DNA of 23,624 nucleotides from the NCBI GenBank assembly GCA_900320765.1, contig ONTN01000010.1, positions 1 through 23,624 of the forward strand, written 5' to 3'. This document shows, piece after piece, positions 14,212 to 22,484 of the stretch. Made by a program: the position numbers and the translations under genes. Below the pieces are notes generated by a model. That model searched no databases, was not told where the DNA came from, and worked only from the letters and a program-made list of their open reading frames with translations. Numbering within the stretch: the first letter of the stretch is position 1; each line of letters starts with the position of its first letter. This DNA comes from an uncultured Eubacteriales bacterium. Lineage in GTDB: Bacteria; Bacillota; Clostridia; Oscillospirales; Oscillospiraceae.

Positions 14212-15324
14212 ATGAGGATAGATTCAATAGAGCTTGAGGGCTTTCGGAACTATGAGAGCGCCCGCGCCGAGTTTATCCCCGGCGTGAACGTGATAATCGG
14301 CGACAACGCCGAGGGAAAAACGAATCTTTTGGAGTCCATTTATATCCTCGCCGCCGGCAGGAGCTTCAGGGCGAAGAGCGATAAGGAGCTCATCGGCTTT
14401 TCAAAGACCGAGGCGAGGATAAGAGCCGAGGGCTTCGCCGGAGAGCGGGACAGGATAGTCGAAATAATCTTCCGCCGCCTCGGGCGAAGGAGCATGCTCT
14501 CGAACGGAGTGAAGCTCAAGTCAGCCGCCGAGCTCGGCGAGAATATGTCCGCCGTCCTCTTCTGCCCGGAGGATCTCGGGCTTATAAGAGAAGGAGCGGC
14601 TGTACGAAGAAGGCTGATGGACGCCTCCCTCTGCCAGCTCCGCCCAAGATACGCGGCGGCACTCAATCTTTTTAACAGGGCTTATGAGCAGAAAACGAGG
14701 ATCTTGCGCGATTCCGACGAGGAGCCCGGACTTTTGGAGCTTTTGGACGAGTACGACGACGAGCTCGCGAGGCTCTCGGCCGAGCTTATCCACTACCGCG
14801 CCCTGTTCTCGCGCCGCTTATCGGCTGAGGCCGCAAAAATACACGCGGACTTCTCCGGCGGCGAGGAGCTTTCAATAGAGTATAAAACGGTGAGCGGGAT
14901 AGAAGACCCTACGCTTCCGGCACCGCAGCTCTATCCGATGATAATGGAGCATCAGATAAGGCACAGGGCGGCCGAGCGCGCCTCAAGGCTCTGCCTCACG
15001 GGCGCGCATAAGGACGATCTGATAATAAAGATAAACGGGGCTGACGCGAGAGCCTTCTCCAGCCAGGGTCAGGCGCGAACGGCGGCTCTTTCCATGAAGC
15101 TCGCCGAGCGGGAGATACATTTCTCCGTTATGGGGGAGTATCCCATACTTCTGCTCGACGACGTACTGAGCGAGCTCGATCCCGGCCGCCAGAGCTTTAT
15201 CCTGAACAGGATAGGCGGAGGCCAGGTTTTTATAACCTGCTGCGAGGACGACGGCGTGATCGCCGAGCGGACGGGCGGCAGAGTGCTTACGGTCAAAAAC
15301 GGAGTTATCGGGGGAAAAGACTGA
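14212..15324 (+). CDS. recF: DNA repair and recombination ATPase RecF
   Basis: RecF is an SMC-like ATPase that, with RecO and RecR, loads RecA at single-strand gaps near stalled forks. The 370 residues show IELEGFRNYESARAEF at the start, Walker A GDNAEGKTN (30-38), the ABC-type signature region around SSQGQART, and Walker B PILLLDDVLSELD near the C-terminus. The ATG abuts the stop of the S4 gene and the TGA overlaps the next start by one base (TGATG). Confidence 0.96.
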   Translation: MRIDSIELEGFRNYESARAEFIPGVNVIIGDNAEGKTNLLESIYILAAGRSFRAKSDKELIGFSKTEARIRAEGFAGERDRIVEIIFRRLGRRSMLSNGVKLKSAAELGENMSAVLFCPEDLGLIREGAAVRRRLMDASLCQLRPRYAAALNLFNRAYEQKTRILRDSDEEPGLLELLDEYDDELARLSAELIHYRALFSRRLSAEAAKIHADFSGGEELSIEYKTVSGIEDPTLPAPQLYPMIMEHQIRHRAAERASRLCLTGAHKDDLIIKINGADARAFSSQGQARTAALSMKLAEREIHFSVMGEYPILLLDDVLSELDPGRQSFILNRIGGGQVFITCCEDDGVIAERTGGRVLTVKNGVIGGKD

Positions 15325-15581
15325 TGTATCTTCACGTAGGTCAGAGCATCGTGATCCACGAGGACGACATCGTCGGCATCTTCGACCTCGATAACACCTC
15401 TGAATCAAAATGGACGAGAAGGCTTCTTTCAGAGGCCGAGAGAGAGGGAAGGATAGTGAACGCCTCGGGCGACCTGCCGAGGAGCTTCGTGCTGTCAAGG
15501 CTCGGTATGGTTTATCTCAGCCAGATATCGAGCGCGACCCTGAAGGAGAGAGCGGAGAGCGGAACAGCCGCCCTCAGCTGA
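15324..15581 (+). CDS. remB: RemB-like DUF370 regulator
   Basis: 85 residues of the DUF370 family: MYLHVGQSIVIHEDDIVGIF, then DLDNTSESKWTRRLLSEAE. In Bacillus subtilis RemA and RemB promote matrix gene expression; the RemA relative forms DNA-binding rings. The copy between recF and gyrB corresponds to RemB (YaaB). Its start overlaps the recF stop by one base, so expression is tied to recF. What it controls in this organism is not shown. Confidence 0.92.
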   Translation: MYLHVGQSIVIHEDDIVGIFDLDNTSESKWTRRLLSEAEREGRIVNASGDLPRSFVLSRLGMVYLSQISSATLKERAESGTAALS

Positions 15582-15607
15582 GCGTTGAGTGAAAGGATTT
15601 TGTAAAA

Positions 15608-17575
15608 ATGGCAGAAAAGACGACTGAGATAATTGAGATGACCGAGATCAACCAGAGAGTGACCCAGGAGTACGACGCAAGTCAGATCCAGGTGCTCGAG
15701 GGGCTTGAGGCGGTCAGAAAAAGGCCGGGAATGTATATCGGCTCAACGAGCTCTACCGGACTTCACCACCTCGTTTACGAGATAGTAGATAACTCCATCG
15801 ATGAGGCCCTCGCAGGCTACTGCACGGATATAACCGTAACTATAAACGAGGGCGACACCGTCACGGTGACGGATAACGGCCGCGGCATACCCGTAGATAT
15901 CCAGGAGCAGACCGGGAAATCCGCCCTTGAGGTCGTATTCACCGTTCTCCACGCGGGCGGCAAGTTCGGCGGCGGCGGCTACAAGGTATCCGGCGGTCTT
16001 CACGGCGTCGGCGCCTCTGTCGTAAACGCCCTCTCCGAGTGGCTCACCGTTCAGGTGCACAAGGGCGGAAAGATATACGAGATGAAGTTTTCCCGCGGCG
16101 GCATCACCCAGCCTATAACCGTAGTGGGCGATACCGACAGAACGGGGACGACGGTCACCTTTAAGCCCGACCCCATAATGTTCGACGATACCGTTTTCAG
16201 CTATGAGGTGCTGCACAAGCGTATGCGCGAGCAGGCGTTTTTAAACGCGGGACTTCGCATCACCATTTCCGACGAGCGCGGCCCGGAGGAGGAGCACAAG
16301 ACCGAGACCATGCGCTACGAGGGCGGCATAAGGCAGTACGTTGAGTTTTTAAACGAGAACAAAACTCCCCTTCACGAGGAGGTAATATATATGTCCGGCG
16401 GCAGGGAGGACTCCGTCGCCGAGATAGCGATGCAGTATAACGACGGCTACAGCGAAATGCTCGTCTCCTTCGCGAACAACATACTGACCCCCGAGGGCGG
16501 TATGCACGAGACCGGCTTCAAAACGGCGCTCACGAGGGCGCTGAACGCCTACGGCACGAAGTACAAGCTTTTAAAGGACGATGAGAAGCTATCGGGCGAC
16601 GACTGCCGCGAGGGACTTTCCGCCGTAATCTCAGTAAAGCTGACGAACGCCCAGTTCGAGGGTCAGACGAAGCAGAAGCTCGGAAACTCCGAGATAAGGA
16701 CTCTTGTCGACGCTATCGTATCCGAGCAGCTTGAGATATTCCTCGAGGAGAACCCCCAGGCGGCGAAGGCCGTTATCGATAAGGGCATGATGGCGTCGCG
16801 CGCGAGAGAGGCTGCCAGAAAGGCGAGAGAGGCCGTAAGAAACAAGACCGGCCTCGAATCCGGCGGTATGCCCGAAAAGCTGAAGGACTGCAACGAAAAG
16901 GACCCCGCCCTCTGCGAGATATATATAGTCGAGGGAGATTCCGCCGCGGGCAGCGCAAACCAGGGCCGAGACTCTCGCTTCCAGGCGGTTTTGGCTATGT
17001 GGGGCAAGATGCTGAACGTTGAAAAGGCGCGGACGGACAAGGTCTACGGAAACGACAAGCTCCAGCCGGTTATCGCCGCCCTCGGCGCCGGCATAGGCGA
17101 CGATTTCAATATTGAAAAGCTCAGATACCACAAGATAATAATTATGGCCGATGCCGATGTGGACGGAAGCCATATCCGCACCCTTCTGCTCACCTTTTTC
17201 TTCCGCTACATGCGCCCGCTCATCGAGCACGGCTACGTATATTCCGCCGTTCCACCGCTCTATAAGCTTACGAAGGGTAAGACCCAGCTCGTCGCCTATT
17301 CGGACGCGGAGCGCGATAAGCTGAGCGCTCAGCTCAGAGAGGGAAACCCGAACGCGAAGATAGATATATCGAGATATAAGGGCCTCGGCGAGATGGACAA
17401 GGACGAGCTTTGGGAGACCACGATGGATCCCACGAAGCGCACCCTCCGCCGCATAACGATAGGCGACGCTATCGAGGCCGATCAGATATTCTCGCTTTTG
17501 ATGGGCGAGGAGGTCGAGCCCCGCCGCGAGTGGATCGAGAGGAACGCGCAGACCGTAAGCAATCTTGACATCTGA
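15608..17575 (+). CDS. gyrB: DNA gyrase subunit B
   Basis: GyrB is the ATPase subunit that drives negative supercoiling with GyrA. The 655 residues contain the GHKL ATPase site (Glu58 and Asn62 in EIVDNSIDEALAGY, then VTDNGRGIPV and GGLHGVGASVVNALS). The TOPRIM domain has Glu442 in VEGDSA and the acidic triad Asp515, Asp517 and Asp519 (ADADVDGSH). EGDSAAGSA and GKMLNVEKAR with KVYGNDKLQPV are the clostridial wording. Trp stands where Lys447 of E. coli lies (LKGK to MWGK). The ribosome site AAAGGA (15592-15597) is ten bases before the ATG. gyrA follows after 17 bases. Confidence 0.98.
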   Translation: MAEKTTEIIEMTEINQRVTQEYDASQIQVLEGLEAVRKRPGMYIGSTSSTGLHHLVYEIVDNSIDEALAGYCTDITVTINEGDTVTVTDNGRGIPVDIQEQTGKSALEVVFTVLHAGGKFGGGGYKVSGGLHGVGASVVNALSEWLTVQVHKGGKIYEMKFSRGGITQPITVVGDTDRTGTTVTFKPDPIMFDDTVFSYEVLHKRMREQAFLNAGLRITISDERGPEEEHKTETMRYEGGIRQYVEFLNENKTPLHEEVIYMSGGREDSVAEIAMQYNDGYSEMLVSFANNILTPEGGMHETGFKTALTRALNAYGTKYKLLKDDEKLSGDDCREGLSAVISVKLTNAQFEGQTKQKLGNSEIRTLVDAIVSEQLEIFLEENPQAAKAVIDKGMMASRAREAARKAREAVRNKTGLESGGMPEKLKDCNEKDPALCEIYIVEGDSAAGSANQGRDSRFQAVLAMWGKMLNVEKARTDKVYGNDKLQPVIAALGAGIGDDFNIEKLRYHKIIIMADADVDGSHIRTLLLTFFFRYMRPLIEHGYVYSAVPPLYKLTKGKTQLVAYSDAERDKLSAQLREGNPNAKIDISRYKGLGEMDKDELWETTMDPTKRTLRRITIGDAIEADQIFSLLMGEEVEPRREWIERNAQTVSNLDI

Positions 17576-17592
17576 GAAAGAGGGAGGAAACG

Positions 17593-20118
17593 ATGGCACA
17601 TAACAGAAGCTACAAGCCGGAGGACATCGCCTTTCCGGATCAGATAATAACTAATTCCGAGCTCGTCTCGGAAATGCAGAAGAGCTATATAGACTACGCG
17701 ATGAGCGTCATCGTCGGAAGAGCCCTGCCAGACGTGCGCGACGGACTCAAGCCCGTCCACCGCAGGATACTCTATTCTATGTACGAGGCGGGTCAGACGA
17801 AGTCGGCCGGGTTTAAAAAATGCGCCGCCGCCGTCGGCGACGTTCTGGGTAAATACCACCCCCACGGCGACGCCAGCGTTTACGACGCCCTCGTCCGCCT
17901 TGCCCAGGATTTCTCGATGCGCTATATGCTCATCGACGGCAAGGGAAACTTCGGCTCCGTCGACGGCGACCCACCCGCCGCCTACCGTTACACCGAGGCG
18001 AGGCTCGAGCGCATTTCCGACGAGATGCTGAGGGATATCGAAAAAGACACCGTCGACTGGGACCCCAACTTCGACGAAAGCCGCAAGGAGCCCCGAGTTC
18101 TCCCCAGCCGCTTCCCGAATCTTTTGGTGAACGGCTCATCGGGAATCGCCGTCGGTATGGCGACGAACATTCCGCCGCATAACCTGCGCGAGGTGATAAA
18201 CGCCGCCGTCTGCCTCCTTGATGACCCGGAGGCGACTATCGCCGACCTTATGGAGCATATCTCCGGCCCCGATTTCCCGACGAAGGGCATAATCATGGGC
18301 AGAAACGGCATCCGCCAGGCCTACGCCACCGGAAGGGGCAGGATAGTCGTGCGAGCCCGCGCCGAGTTCGAGGAGTTCGGCAAGGACAAGAGAACGAGGA
18401 TAATAGTAAACGAGCTGCCATATCAGGTAAATAAGAGCATGCTCGTAAAGAATATAAAGGACCAGGTAAACGACAAGCGCCTCGATGGCATATCCGACCT
18501 GCGCGACGAGTCCGACAGAAACGGAATGCGCATCGTCATCGAGCTCAAGCGCGACGCTAACCCGCAGGTCGTGCTGAACAGGCTCTTCGCTCAGACCCAG
18601 ATGCAGTCGGCGTTTTCCGTAATAATGCTCGCCCTCGTTAATAACCAGACTCAGCCGAAGGTACTGAATCTCCGCGAGATGCTGACTGAGTATCTCACCT
18701 TCCAGGAGGAGGTCATAGTCAGAAGGACGCGCTACGACCGCAGGAAGGCTCTTGAGCGCGCCCATCTCCTCGAGGGGCTCATAATAGCCCAGGATAATAT
18801 CGACGAGGTCATCCATATAATCCGCACGGCGTATGACGATGCGAAGGAGCGCCTGATGGAGCGCTTCGGCCTCGACGATATTCAGGCTCAGGCTATCCTC
18901 GATATGCGCCTCAAGGCTCTTCAGGGCCTCGACCGCGAGAAGCTCCAGTCCGAGTACGACGAGCTCGAAAAGAAGATAGCCTATTACGACGGGCTTTTGG
19001 CAAGCCCCGAGCTCATAAGGGGCGTTCTAAAGGACGAGCTCATCGCCATCCGCGATAAGTACGGCGACGACAGGAAGACCGAGATACAGGACGTTGAGGA
19101 GGAGATCGACTTCGAGGATCTCATAAACGAGGAGGAGTGCGTCTTCACCCTGACCCACGGAGGCTATATCAAGCGCATAGCCGTTTCGGAATACCGCAGC
19201 CAGGGCCGCGGCGGCAAGGGCATAAAGGCTATGAGCACCAAGGACGACGACTACGTGGAGACGGTGTTCACCGCCTCGACCCACGATTACCTCCTGTTCT
19301 TCACGAGCCTCGGCAAGGTCTACCGCAAGAAGGGCTATAACGTCCCCGCCGCGAACAGAACGGCGAGAGGCACGAATATAGTTAACCTCATCCAGGTCGA
19401 GCAGGGCGAGAAGGTCACCGCGATACTCCACTTCCGCGAGATGGAGGAGGACGGAGTGACTCTCGTTATGGTAACGAAAAACGGCACGGCGAAGAGGCTG
19501 AACGCCTCCGCCTTCAAGAATATCCGCCAGAACGGCATCCGCGCCATAAACCTGGACGAGGGCGACGAGCTCATCAGCGTCTGCGAGACGAGGGGCGAGA
19601 GCAATATCCTCATCGCCACGCATAACGGCTCGGCCATCTGCTTTAACGAGAACGACGTCCGCGTTATGGGCAGAACGGCGGTCGGCGTCAGAGGCATAAG
19701 GCTCCGCGAGGGCGACTACGTTATCGGAGCCGTCACCGCCCCGGAGAACGGAATGCTTCTCACAGTCACAGAGAAGGGCTACGGAAAGCGCACCCCCGTC
19801 GCGGAATACGTCCGCGGCGCGGACGGCACCCCGGCGCACAGGGGCGGCATGGGCGTTAAGAACTACAACGTGACGGAAAAGACCGGCTTTATTGCCGGCA
19901 TCAAGATAGTCTCCGGCGATAACGATATCCTGATGATATCCGACGACGGAACGATAATCAGGACGGGAGCGGATACCGTGTCCGTCCTCGGAAGGGCCAC
20001 TCAGGGCGTAAGGCTTATGCGCGTCGGCGAGGGGGCGAAGCTTATCTCCGTCACCGTAACGGACAAGGCCACCGCCGAGGATACGGCGGAGACCGGGGAG
20101 AACGGCGAAAATGAATAA
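17593..20118 (+). CDS. gyrA: DNA gyrase subunit A
   Basis: GyrA cuts and rejoins the DNA segment. The 841 residues contain the winged-helix cleavage domain with the catalytic Tyr in RYTEARL, and the C-terminal wrapping domain with a GyrA-box, QGRGGKG (537-543), which separates gyrase from topoisomerase IV. In the quinolone region the sequence is HGDASVYD: Ala occupies the place of E. coli Ser83, while Asp87 is kept. A GGGAGG site (17582-17587) precedes the ATG. The C-terminus ends in an acidic tail (AEDTAETGENGENE). Its stop overlaps the rnhA start by eight bases. Confidence 0.98.
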   Translation: MAHNRSYKPEDIAFPDQIITNSELVSEMQKSYIDYAMSVIVGRALPDVRDGLKPVHRRILYSMYEAGQTKSAGFKKCAAAVGDVLGKYHPHGDASVYDALVRLAQDFSMRYMLIDGKGNFGSVDGDPPAAYRYTEARLERISDEMLRDIEKDTVDWDPNFDESRKEPRVLPSRFPNLLVNGSSGIAVGMATNIPPHNLREVINAAVCLLDDPEATIADLMEHISGPDFPTKGIIMGRNGIRQAYATGRGRIVVRARAEFEEFGKDKRTRIIVNELPYQVNKSMLVKNIKDQVNDKRLDGISDLRDESDRNGMRIVIELKRDANPQVVLNRLFAQTQMQSAFSVIMLALVNNQTQPKVLNLREMLTEYLTFQEEVIVRRTRYDRRKALERAHLLEGLIIAQDNIDEVIHIIRTAYDDAKERLMERFGLDDIQAQAILDMRLKALQGLDREKLQSEYDELEKKIAYYDGLLASPELIRGVLKDELIAIRDKYGDDRKTEIQDVEEEIDFEDLINEEECVFTLTHGGYIKRIAVSEYRSQGRGGKGIKAMSTKDDDYVETVFTASTHDYLLFFTSLGKVYRKKGYNVPAANRTARGTNIVNLIQVEQGEKVTAILHFREMEEDGVTLVMVTKNGTAKRLNASAFKNIRQNGIRAINLDEGDELISVCETRGESNILIATHNGSAICFNENDVRVMGRTAVGVRGIRLREGDYVIGAVTAPENGMLLTVTEKGYGKRTPVAEYVRGADGTPAHRGGMGVKNYNVTEKTGFIAGIKIVSGDNDILMISDDGTIIRTGADTVSVLGRATQGVRLMRVGEGAKLISVTVTDKATAEDTAETGENGENE

Positions 20119-20587
20119 ATATACTGTTTACACAGACGGAGGCGCAACGCCGAACCCCGGAGTCGGCGGATGGGGCGTTGTGATCATGCGCGACGGGGGA
20201 AGAAAGGAGCTCTGCGGAGGAGAGAAAGAAACTACCAACAACCGCATGGAGCTTACCGCCGCTATAACAGCCCTTGAAGCTATAGAGACCCCGAGCGAGG
20301 TTGACCTTCACACCGACAGCCAGTATATCGAGAAGGCAATAAACGAAGACAGGCTGAACAAGTGGATCAAGGACGGCTGGAGAAATACGAGCGGAGCGGT
20401 AAAAAACGCCGATCTTTGGAAAAGGCTTATCGTTCAGCTTGACCGCCATAAGATAAACTTTCACTACGTGAAGGCGCACGCGGATAACGAATACAATAAC
20501 CGATGCGACGATCTCGTTCAGCTTGGAAAAGAGAAGGGACCGGGTATCCACCCAGTGTCCGATACTTTAGGTTTGGAGGAACGAAAG
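20111..20587 (+). CDS. rnhA: Ribonuclease HI (no stop codon of its own in this sequence)
   Basis: RNase HI cuts the RNA strand of RNA-DNA hybrids, such as R-loops and primers. The 159 codons hold all catalytic residues: Asp9 (YTDGGATPNPG), Glu47 (NNRMEL), Asp69 (HTDSQYI), His123 (KAHADNE) and Asp133 (NNRCDDL). The basic handle (WIKDGWRNTSGAVKNADLWKRL) is also present. Usual length is about 150-155, so residues 137-159 are extra and the frame runs on into dapA. The ATG overlaps the gyrA stop by eight bases, which implies coupling to gyrA. Confidence 0.93.
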
Positions 20588-21628
20588 ATGAAAAAAGAAG
20601 TATTCAGAGGCATAGGCACGGCGATGATAACGCCGATGACCGAAAACGGCGTTGACTACGCCGCTATGGAAAGACTTATCGAGCGCCAGATCGAGGCGGG
20701 CATCGACGCCCTCATCGTATGCGCCACGACGGGCGAGGCGCCCACGCTTACCGACGAGGAGCATATCGAGCTCATCCGCTTCTCCGCCGAGAAGGCGGCG
20801 GGCAGAGTGCCGATAATCGCCGGAACGGGCTCGAACTACACCGACCACGCGATAGAGATGTCCAAAAAGGCGCGTGACGCGGGAGCGGACGCTCTGCTCT
20901 GCGTCACTCCGTACTATAACAAGTGCACCCAGCGCGGCCTTGTCGAGAGCTATACCGCGATAGCGGACGCCACCGACCTGCCCCTCATCGTATACAACGT
21001 GCCCGGCCGCACCGGGGTGAATATCAAGCCCGAGACCTATGAGAAGCTGGCGGAGCATCCGAACATCGCCGGCATCAAGGAGGCAAACGGCGATATCTCA
21101 TCCGTCGTCGAGACTATGCGCCGCGTTTCCGGCAGGCTCAGCATGTACTCCGGAAACGACGATCAGATCGTGCCCATTATGAGCATGGGCGGCGTCGGCT
21201 GCATCTCCGTCCTCGGACACGGCGAGCGCCTGCGGGACAAGGCTGTCGCGGGAAGGATCGGCGCACTCTGCGCCTATGGCGGCACTCCGATCGGAGCGGC
21301 CATCAGGCACGCGGTGTTGCGGCTTTCCTCCTGCGGCAACACCCGCAAGGTGATCTTCATCGTGACGGACGGATACGTGGGCCTGCCCGAGCTCGCCGCC
21401 GCCGACGATCTGCTGCGGCGCGGCTGGAAGGTTTACGGCCTGCTCATCCACACGGACCTCGACGAGGGAACCCTTGCGCAGATCCGCGCAAACATGGCTC
21501 CGCATTTTTCGGACTGCGCCGCGATCTCCGATCTCAAGCAGATCAGGGAGGCGCTCTTCCGGTTTGCGAGAAACGCGCTGGTGCGGCGGAAGGCTCCGAA
21601 AGGAGTTCGCGCCGCCCCCGCGCAGTGA
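20111..21628 (+). CDS. Composite open frame: RNase HI, DapA (truncated) and a foreign VWA-domain tail
   Basis: One frame of 505 codons runs without a stop through three unrelated proteins. Residues 1-159 are RNase HI, residues 160-368 are DapA, and residues 369-505 are the tail of a VWA-domain protein. The step from RNase HI to DapA keeps a full ribosome site and ATG for dapA, so it looks like a lost stop codon or a sequencing slip between neighbours of one genome. The step from DapA to VWA comes in the middle of the DapA barrel with a change of codon style, and looks like a contig join. I do not regard the whole frame as one real protein. The three parts are listed separately. Confidence 0.6.
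   Translation: MNKYTVYTDGGATPNPGVGGWGVVIMRDGGRKELCGGEKETTNNRMELTAAITALEAIETPSEVDLHTDSQYIEKAINEDRLNKWIKDGWRNTSGAVKNADLWKRLIVQLDRHKINFHYVKAHADNEYNNRCDDLVQLGKEKGPGIHPVSDTLGLEERKMKKEVFRGIGTAMITPMTENGVDYAAMERLIERQIEAGIDALIVCATTGEAPTLTDEEHIELIRFSAEKAAGRVPIIAGTGSNYTDHAIEMSKKARDAGADALLCVTPYYNKCTQRGLVESYTAIADATDLPLIVYNVPGRTGVNIKPETYEKLAEHPNIAGIKEANGDISSVVETMRRVSGRLSMYSGNDDQIVPIMSMGGVGCISVLGHGERLRDKAVAGRIGALCAYGGTPIGAAIRHAVLRLSSCGNTRKVIFIVTDGYVGLPELAAADDLLRRGWKVYGLLIHTDLDEGTLAQIRANMAPHFSDCAAISDLKQIREALFRFARNALVRRKAPKGVRAAPAQ
20588..21214 (+). CDS. dapA: 4-hydroxy-tetrahydrodipicolinate synthase, C-terminally truncated
   Basis: DapA condenses pyruvate and aspartate semialdehyde, the first step of the lysine/diaminopimelate branch. 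The ATG at 20588 has a GGAGGA site (20577-20582). The 209 recognisable residues include Thr47-Thr48 in TTGE, Tyr136 in IVYNVPGRTG, Arg141, and Lys164 in GIKEAN, the Schiff-base lysine. Identity stops abruptly after GGVGCISVL, where SNV normally follows; about 80 residues of the usual 290 are missing. The loss coincides with a change in sequence style, so the gene is probably whole in the source genome and cut by a join here. Confidence 0.9.
21215..21628 (+). pseudogene. C-terminal fragment of a VWA-domain protein (foreign segment)
   Basis: The 137 residues resemble the last two thirds of a von Willebrand A domain: RIGALCAYGGTPIGAAIRHA carries the second metal-site Thr, and KVIFIVTDG carries the Asp that completes the third metal-site loop. 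The N-terminal DxSxS is missing. The wording recalls the C-terminal VWA domain of CobT-like cobaltochelatase proteins and plasmid- or phage-borne relatives, but the family cannot be fixed from this piece. It ends naturally at a TGA. Codon choice (CTG, GCG, CGG) differs from the genes before it. Confidence 0.6.
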
Positions 21629-21798
21629 CGCCAAACGGATGATCTGGCTGACCCGGCGGAACACCGCCGCGTCATGCCGCAAACCAACCGCCCCGGACGG
21701 GAAGTTCTCTTCCCGTCGGGACGGAGGGCTTTCCGGACGGGGCTTTCCGTTTTCCCAGGGCTTTCCTGGGGAAACAGACCACGAAAGGAAGGCTCATC
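21629..21798. other. Intergenic spacer with two hairpins in the foreign segment
   Basis: GACGGGAA (21696-21703) pairs with TTCCCGTC (21710-21717), and CCCAGG pairs with CCTGGG at about 21755-21771. Neither has a T run, so they are not typical terminators. A GGAAGG ribosome site for the next small gene follows near 21786. Confidence 0.45.
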
Positions 21799-21987
21799 AT
21801 GAACAAAGCCACATCGACCCGCAGCCCCGATCCGGCGGTTGCGGACAAATCGGATCTCTCGCTCGTGCTGGCGGAATGCTCAGGCATCGCCTCAGCGCTT
21901 GAGAAGACGCTCACCGCGGAGACGGCCCGTTCCGCGATCGAGAGCATCCGCTCGTCCTCCCTGCTCCGCTTGGCCGGCATGGCGTGG
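21799..21987 (+). CDS. Unknown small protein, 3' end lost at a join
   Basis: An ATG with a GGAAGG site opens a frame for about 63 plausible residues: polar, with helix-forming stretches (SLVLAECSGIASALEKTLTA, then ETARSAIESIRSSSLLRLAG). I do not recognise it. The same frame stays open to 22488, but beyond about 21987 it is the antisense of a PAP2-type gene and becomes repetitive in Gly, Glu and Arg. The genuine reading therefore ends near 21987. It lies after the VWA fragment and probably belongs to the same accessory module. Confidence 0.45.
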
Positions 21988-22470
21988 TCAGGCGCCGCGG
22001 AGGCGCGTCCAGGCGACGGTGAAGACGGAGGAGAACAGGATGCCCCAGAGGAGGCCGGCGAGGACCTCCTTGCGGGTATGGCCGAGCAGCTCCTTGAGCT
22101 TGGCGGCGCGGAGGCGGCGGTCCTTGCGGAGCTCCTCGACGATCTCGTTGAGGACCTGGGCCTGCATCCCCGCGGCGTGGCGGACGGTCGCGGCGTCGAA
22201 CATCGTGATGATGGCGAAGACCGAGGCGAGGGCGAGGACGGGGGAATCCCAGCCCTGCGTGAGCCCGAGGGAGGTGGCGAGCCCGGTGACCGTGGCGGAG
22301 TGGGCGCTCGGCATCCCGCCCGTGGAGACGAAGTAACGGAAGTCGACGCGGCGCGTCTTGGCGAAGTCGATCGCGAGCTTGATCGCCTGCGCCGAGCACC
22401 ACGAGAAGAACGCGGCCCAGAGCGGGATGTTCGCGAAGACGGAGAGGTCGAAGGGGTGGATCGGGTTCAA
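21988..22470 (-). CDS. Divergent PAP2 family protein (DUF212, YuiD-like)
   Basis: A small integral membrane protein related to type 2 phosphatidic acid phosphatases. From a TTG start at 22470 it has 160 residues: MNPIHPFDLSVFANIPLWAA, STGGMPSAHSATVTGLATS (residues 49-67) with the phosphatase-like PSAHSAT, RHAAGMQAQVLNEIVEEL, and LGHTRKEVLAG, the GHT block of DUF212. No ATG occurs before residue 53 and no ribosome site is clear, so the start rests on fit to the family. A much longer frame upstream (to 23187) is the shadow of the next gene. Its extreme GC content sets it apart from everything before 21.2 kb. Confidence 0.8.
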   Translation of the reverse strand: MNPIHPFDLSVFANIPLWAAFFSWCSAQAIKLAIDFAKTRRVDFRYFVSTGGMPSAHSATVTGLATSLGLTQGWDSPVLALASVFAIITMFDAATVRHAAGMQAQVLNEIVEELRKDRRLRAAKLKELLGHTRKEVLAGLLWGILFSSVFTVAWTRLRGA

Positions 22471-22484
22471 GTGGCGAGCGGGGG

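Noticed and set aside
20111..21628. A natural three-domain RNase HI-DapA-VWA protein
   Set aside because: DapA is cut in the middle of its fold, the VWA domain lacks its first metal motif, and codon style changes at the join. dapA also keeps its own ribosome site.
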